A stretch of 64,000 nucleotides of DNA from an uncultured bacterium (lineage in GTDB: Bacteria > Myxococcota_A > Polyangia > Polyangiales > Houyiibacteriaceae): the NCBI GenBank assembly GCA_938024995.1, contig CALJDU010000013.1, positions 1 to 64,000 on the forward strand. The letters are read 5' to 3'. Position numbers and translations under genes: made by a program. Positions 62,608-64,000 of this stretch are shown piece after piece; the stretch's first letter is position 1; the number at the start of each line of letters is the position of its first letter. The notes beneath the pieces were generated by a model, which was not told the DNA's origin, searched no databases, and was given only the letters and a program-made list of their open reading frames with translations.

Positions 62608-64000
62608 TCAGCGGCTTGAACTCACCGCAGCGCGCGTCGCGGCCGGCGCTTCGTCCAAACCCGTGATGTGAGCCACCGCGTTGGCCACGTTGCGCACGTT
62701 CGCGGGCTCGAGCGCTTTCGGGAACGTGGTCGCGTTCTTCACGAACCCGGGGAACGTGGTCTGCTCGATCGCAGAATAGAACGCGAGGAGCAGCTCTTCG
62801 TCATGTTCGTGCTCAAAGAGCGCTTTGCGGAAGAGCGCGTGCCATTGATCCTTCGGCGCTTCGCCCGCGCGATACACGAGCGGACACTGGTTGTAGTAAA
62901 TGTCGCCAAACGAGATCACCGGCTTCTTCTTGAGCAGCCCTTCCCAGCCCATCGACCCCGTGATGACCGCGATCGCCGCGGCGTTGTCGATGAGCGCCCA
63001 GCTGTCCTCGTCCGGGCCGAGCAAGCGCACGCCGAAGGTCGAGCGGATGCGGTCATAGAACGCGAGCGAGCGACGCCCGCGGTTCGTGAAGTGCTCCTTC
63101 ACGTAGAGCTGCGTCCCGACGGGCAAGCTCTTCGCGATGTCTTCGATCAACGCGGCTTGGTCGAGGTAGTACGGCGCCTGTACCAGCGTCGTCGCCTCCG
63201 GCTGGAAGTGAATCGGGAACAGCACATACCGCTCCCCCTCGACAGGTCGCTCGAATACACCCTTAGCGAGCGCGGCGCGGGATCGCGCGAGACGTTTCGC
63301 GCGCGAGGAGAGCGAGAACACCGGGTTCTTGAGCGTGGGGTTCCCGCGGTCCGTGACGTAACGCGAACCGAAAGTGTAGAGGAGCTCCAGATCGCGCTTC
63401 TCGATCACCGGCAGGCGCGCGCGCGTCACGGTGTGGGTCAGCCGGGTCGGTCGCTCGCGAAAACCTTCGACGAAGGCGGTCGCGGTGCGGCGCTCATCGT
63501 CGCGGAGACCGCGCACCCGGAGCTCCGCGAACTTCGCGTAGGTCAGGTTCCAGTGGTTCAACCCGTTCTTGGAAACCGCCATTCGGTTCTCGAGCTTGGA
63601 CGCGCCCATCGCCCAGTACGGGATGTTCATTCCGCGCGCGACCGCCCAGTGGATGTAGCTGGTCAAGCCGCCGACGTTCTCACTGTAGACGAAGTCCGGT
63701 CGGTCCTCCTCGAACGTCCGCTCGACCAAGCGGAAGAGCACCTCGGCGTAACGAAGCATCTCGTCATAGGTGTGCCCGTCGAGGAAGTTGCGCTCCGAGA
63801 AGATCATCCGGTGGAGCGAAACGTCGTAGCGGGCCTCGCAACGCTCAAGGTATTCGATGTCCGGCGCGTTCCCCGCCAAGGGCGCGACGTCGCGCGAGAA
63901 CATGTTGAGCCGCGAGTACGGCACGGTGCCCTTCGCCAAAAAGCGTCGCTGGTCTTCGCCCCAGATGAAGCCTGAGAAACGAGTGACGCCGAAGCGATCA
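62608..64000 (-). CDS. Partial capsule polysaccharide biosynthesis-like protein
   Basis: The frame is open to the right edge of the window, so the N-terminus lies outside; TTG 63939 is only an internal codon. The visible 463 residues include segments typical of Kps/Lip-like polysaccharide synthesis or export enzymes: YVLFPIHFQPEATTLVQAPYYLDQAALIEDIAKSLP-type and LYVKEHFTNRGRRS, then ITGSMGWEGLLKKKPVISFGDIYYN, a donor-binding-like pattern. These glycosyltransferase-like enzymes act at the inner membrane on Kdo linkers or export. Exact reaction unknown. Adjacent to a surface protein gene. Confidence 0.75.
   Translation of the reverse strand, partial: DRFGVTRFSGFIWGEDQRRFLAKGTVPYSRLNMFSRDVAPLAGNAPDIEYLERCEARYDVSLHRMIFSERNFLDGHTYDEMLRYAEVLFRLVERTFEEDRPDFVYSENVGGLTSYIHWAVARGMNIPYWAMGASKLENRMAVSKNGLNHWNLTYAKFAELRVRGLRDDERRTATAFVEGFRERPTRLTHTVTRARLPVIEKRDLELLYTFGSRYVTDRGNPTLKNPVFSLSSRAKRLARSRAALAKGVFERPVEGERYVLFPIHFQPEATTLVQAPYYLDQAALIEDIAKSLPVGTQLYVKEHFTNRGRRSLAFYDRIRSTFGVRLLGPDEDSWALIDNAAAIAVITGSMGWEGLLKKKPVISFGDIYYNQCPLVYRAGEAPKDQWHALFRKALFEHEHDEELLLAFYSAIEQTTFPGFVKNATTFPKALEPANVRNVANAVAHITGLDEAPAATRAAVSSSR

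Overview
This is a high-GC chromosomal segment that most resembles a predatory or soil member of the Myxococcota (Polyangia, perhaps a Sandaracinaceae-like lineage). The basis is sequence-internal. Secreted proteins end in a Cys motif, a hydrophobic helix and an Arg cluster (MYXO-CTERM sorting tails). There are Myxococcus-type cysteine-rich disulfide repeats, Asp/Ser/Thr/Gly-rich linkers behind lipoprotein signals, thrombospondin type-3 calcium repeats, a Fis-tailed sigma-54 activator, a DUF5939-type cyclase and a FHA protein. No rRNA, insertion sequence, integrase, phage or CRISPR array is visible. Neighbouring genes are tightly packed, often with ATGA or GTGA overlaps.

Layout. 1-3.5 kb: the end of a surface protein whose MYXO-CTERM tail runs in frame into a second lipoprotein, then a 76-aa orphan protein. 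3.6 kb: tRNA-Leu(UAA). 3.8-6 kb: Asp/Ser-repeat lipoprotein and a sterol desaturase-type membrane hydroxylase. 6-15 kb: two giant cysteine-rich surface proteins. 15-19 kb: NtrC-type regulator and a divergent Gly-rich secreted protein. 18.6-21.8 kb: a GbsR/MarR regulator coupled to a large RCK-like ion channel. 21.8-27 kb: class III cyclase, small membrane protein, MATE transporter, methionine aminopeptidase and an orphan type IV pilin-like protein. 27-34 kb: lipoprotein, DUF1552/DUF1592 pair, metallophosphatase-Rieske pair, ComEA-like protein and a nine-repeat metal-binding-like lipoprotein. 34-38.5 kb: beta-barrel protein, YfgM/BamB-like pair and SMP-30-like lipoprotein. 38.6-41.4 kb: a hairpin-rich RNA candidate, a small protein, parA-parB and a VOC protein. 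41.4-49.5 kb: two paralogous lipoproteins, folD, an ankyrin/beta-helix protein and ileS. 49.5-55.3 kb: seven paralogous Cys-rich lipoproteins with a cyclophilin among them. 55.3-59.5 kb: lspA-lgt followed by three paralogs of an unrecognised, possibly PH-like family, one fused to FHA. 59.6-64 kb: a 944-aa calcium-repeat surface protein and a partial capsule-synthesis-like protein.

The theme is the cell envelope. About seventeen genes encode predicted lipoproteins, and the two dedicated lipoprotein-maturation enzymes (Lgt, LspA) lie next to the densest lipoprotein array. The best candidates for something undescribed are: (1) the seven-member Cys-rich lipoprotein array, in which every mature protein has His at position +5; (2) the lspA-lgt-associated trio with one FHA fusion; (3) the apparent two-surface-protein polyprotein at the left edge; and (4) the five-hairpin RNA candidate at 38.8-39.0 kb. 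All functional statements are read from motifs by eye; no database search was run.
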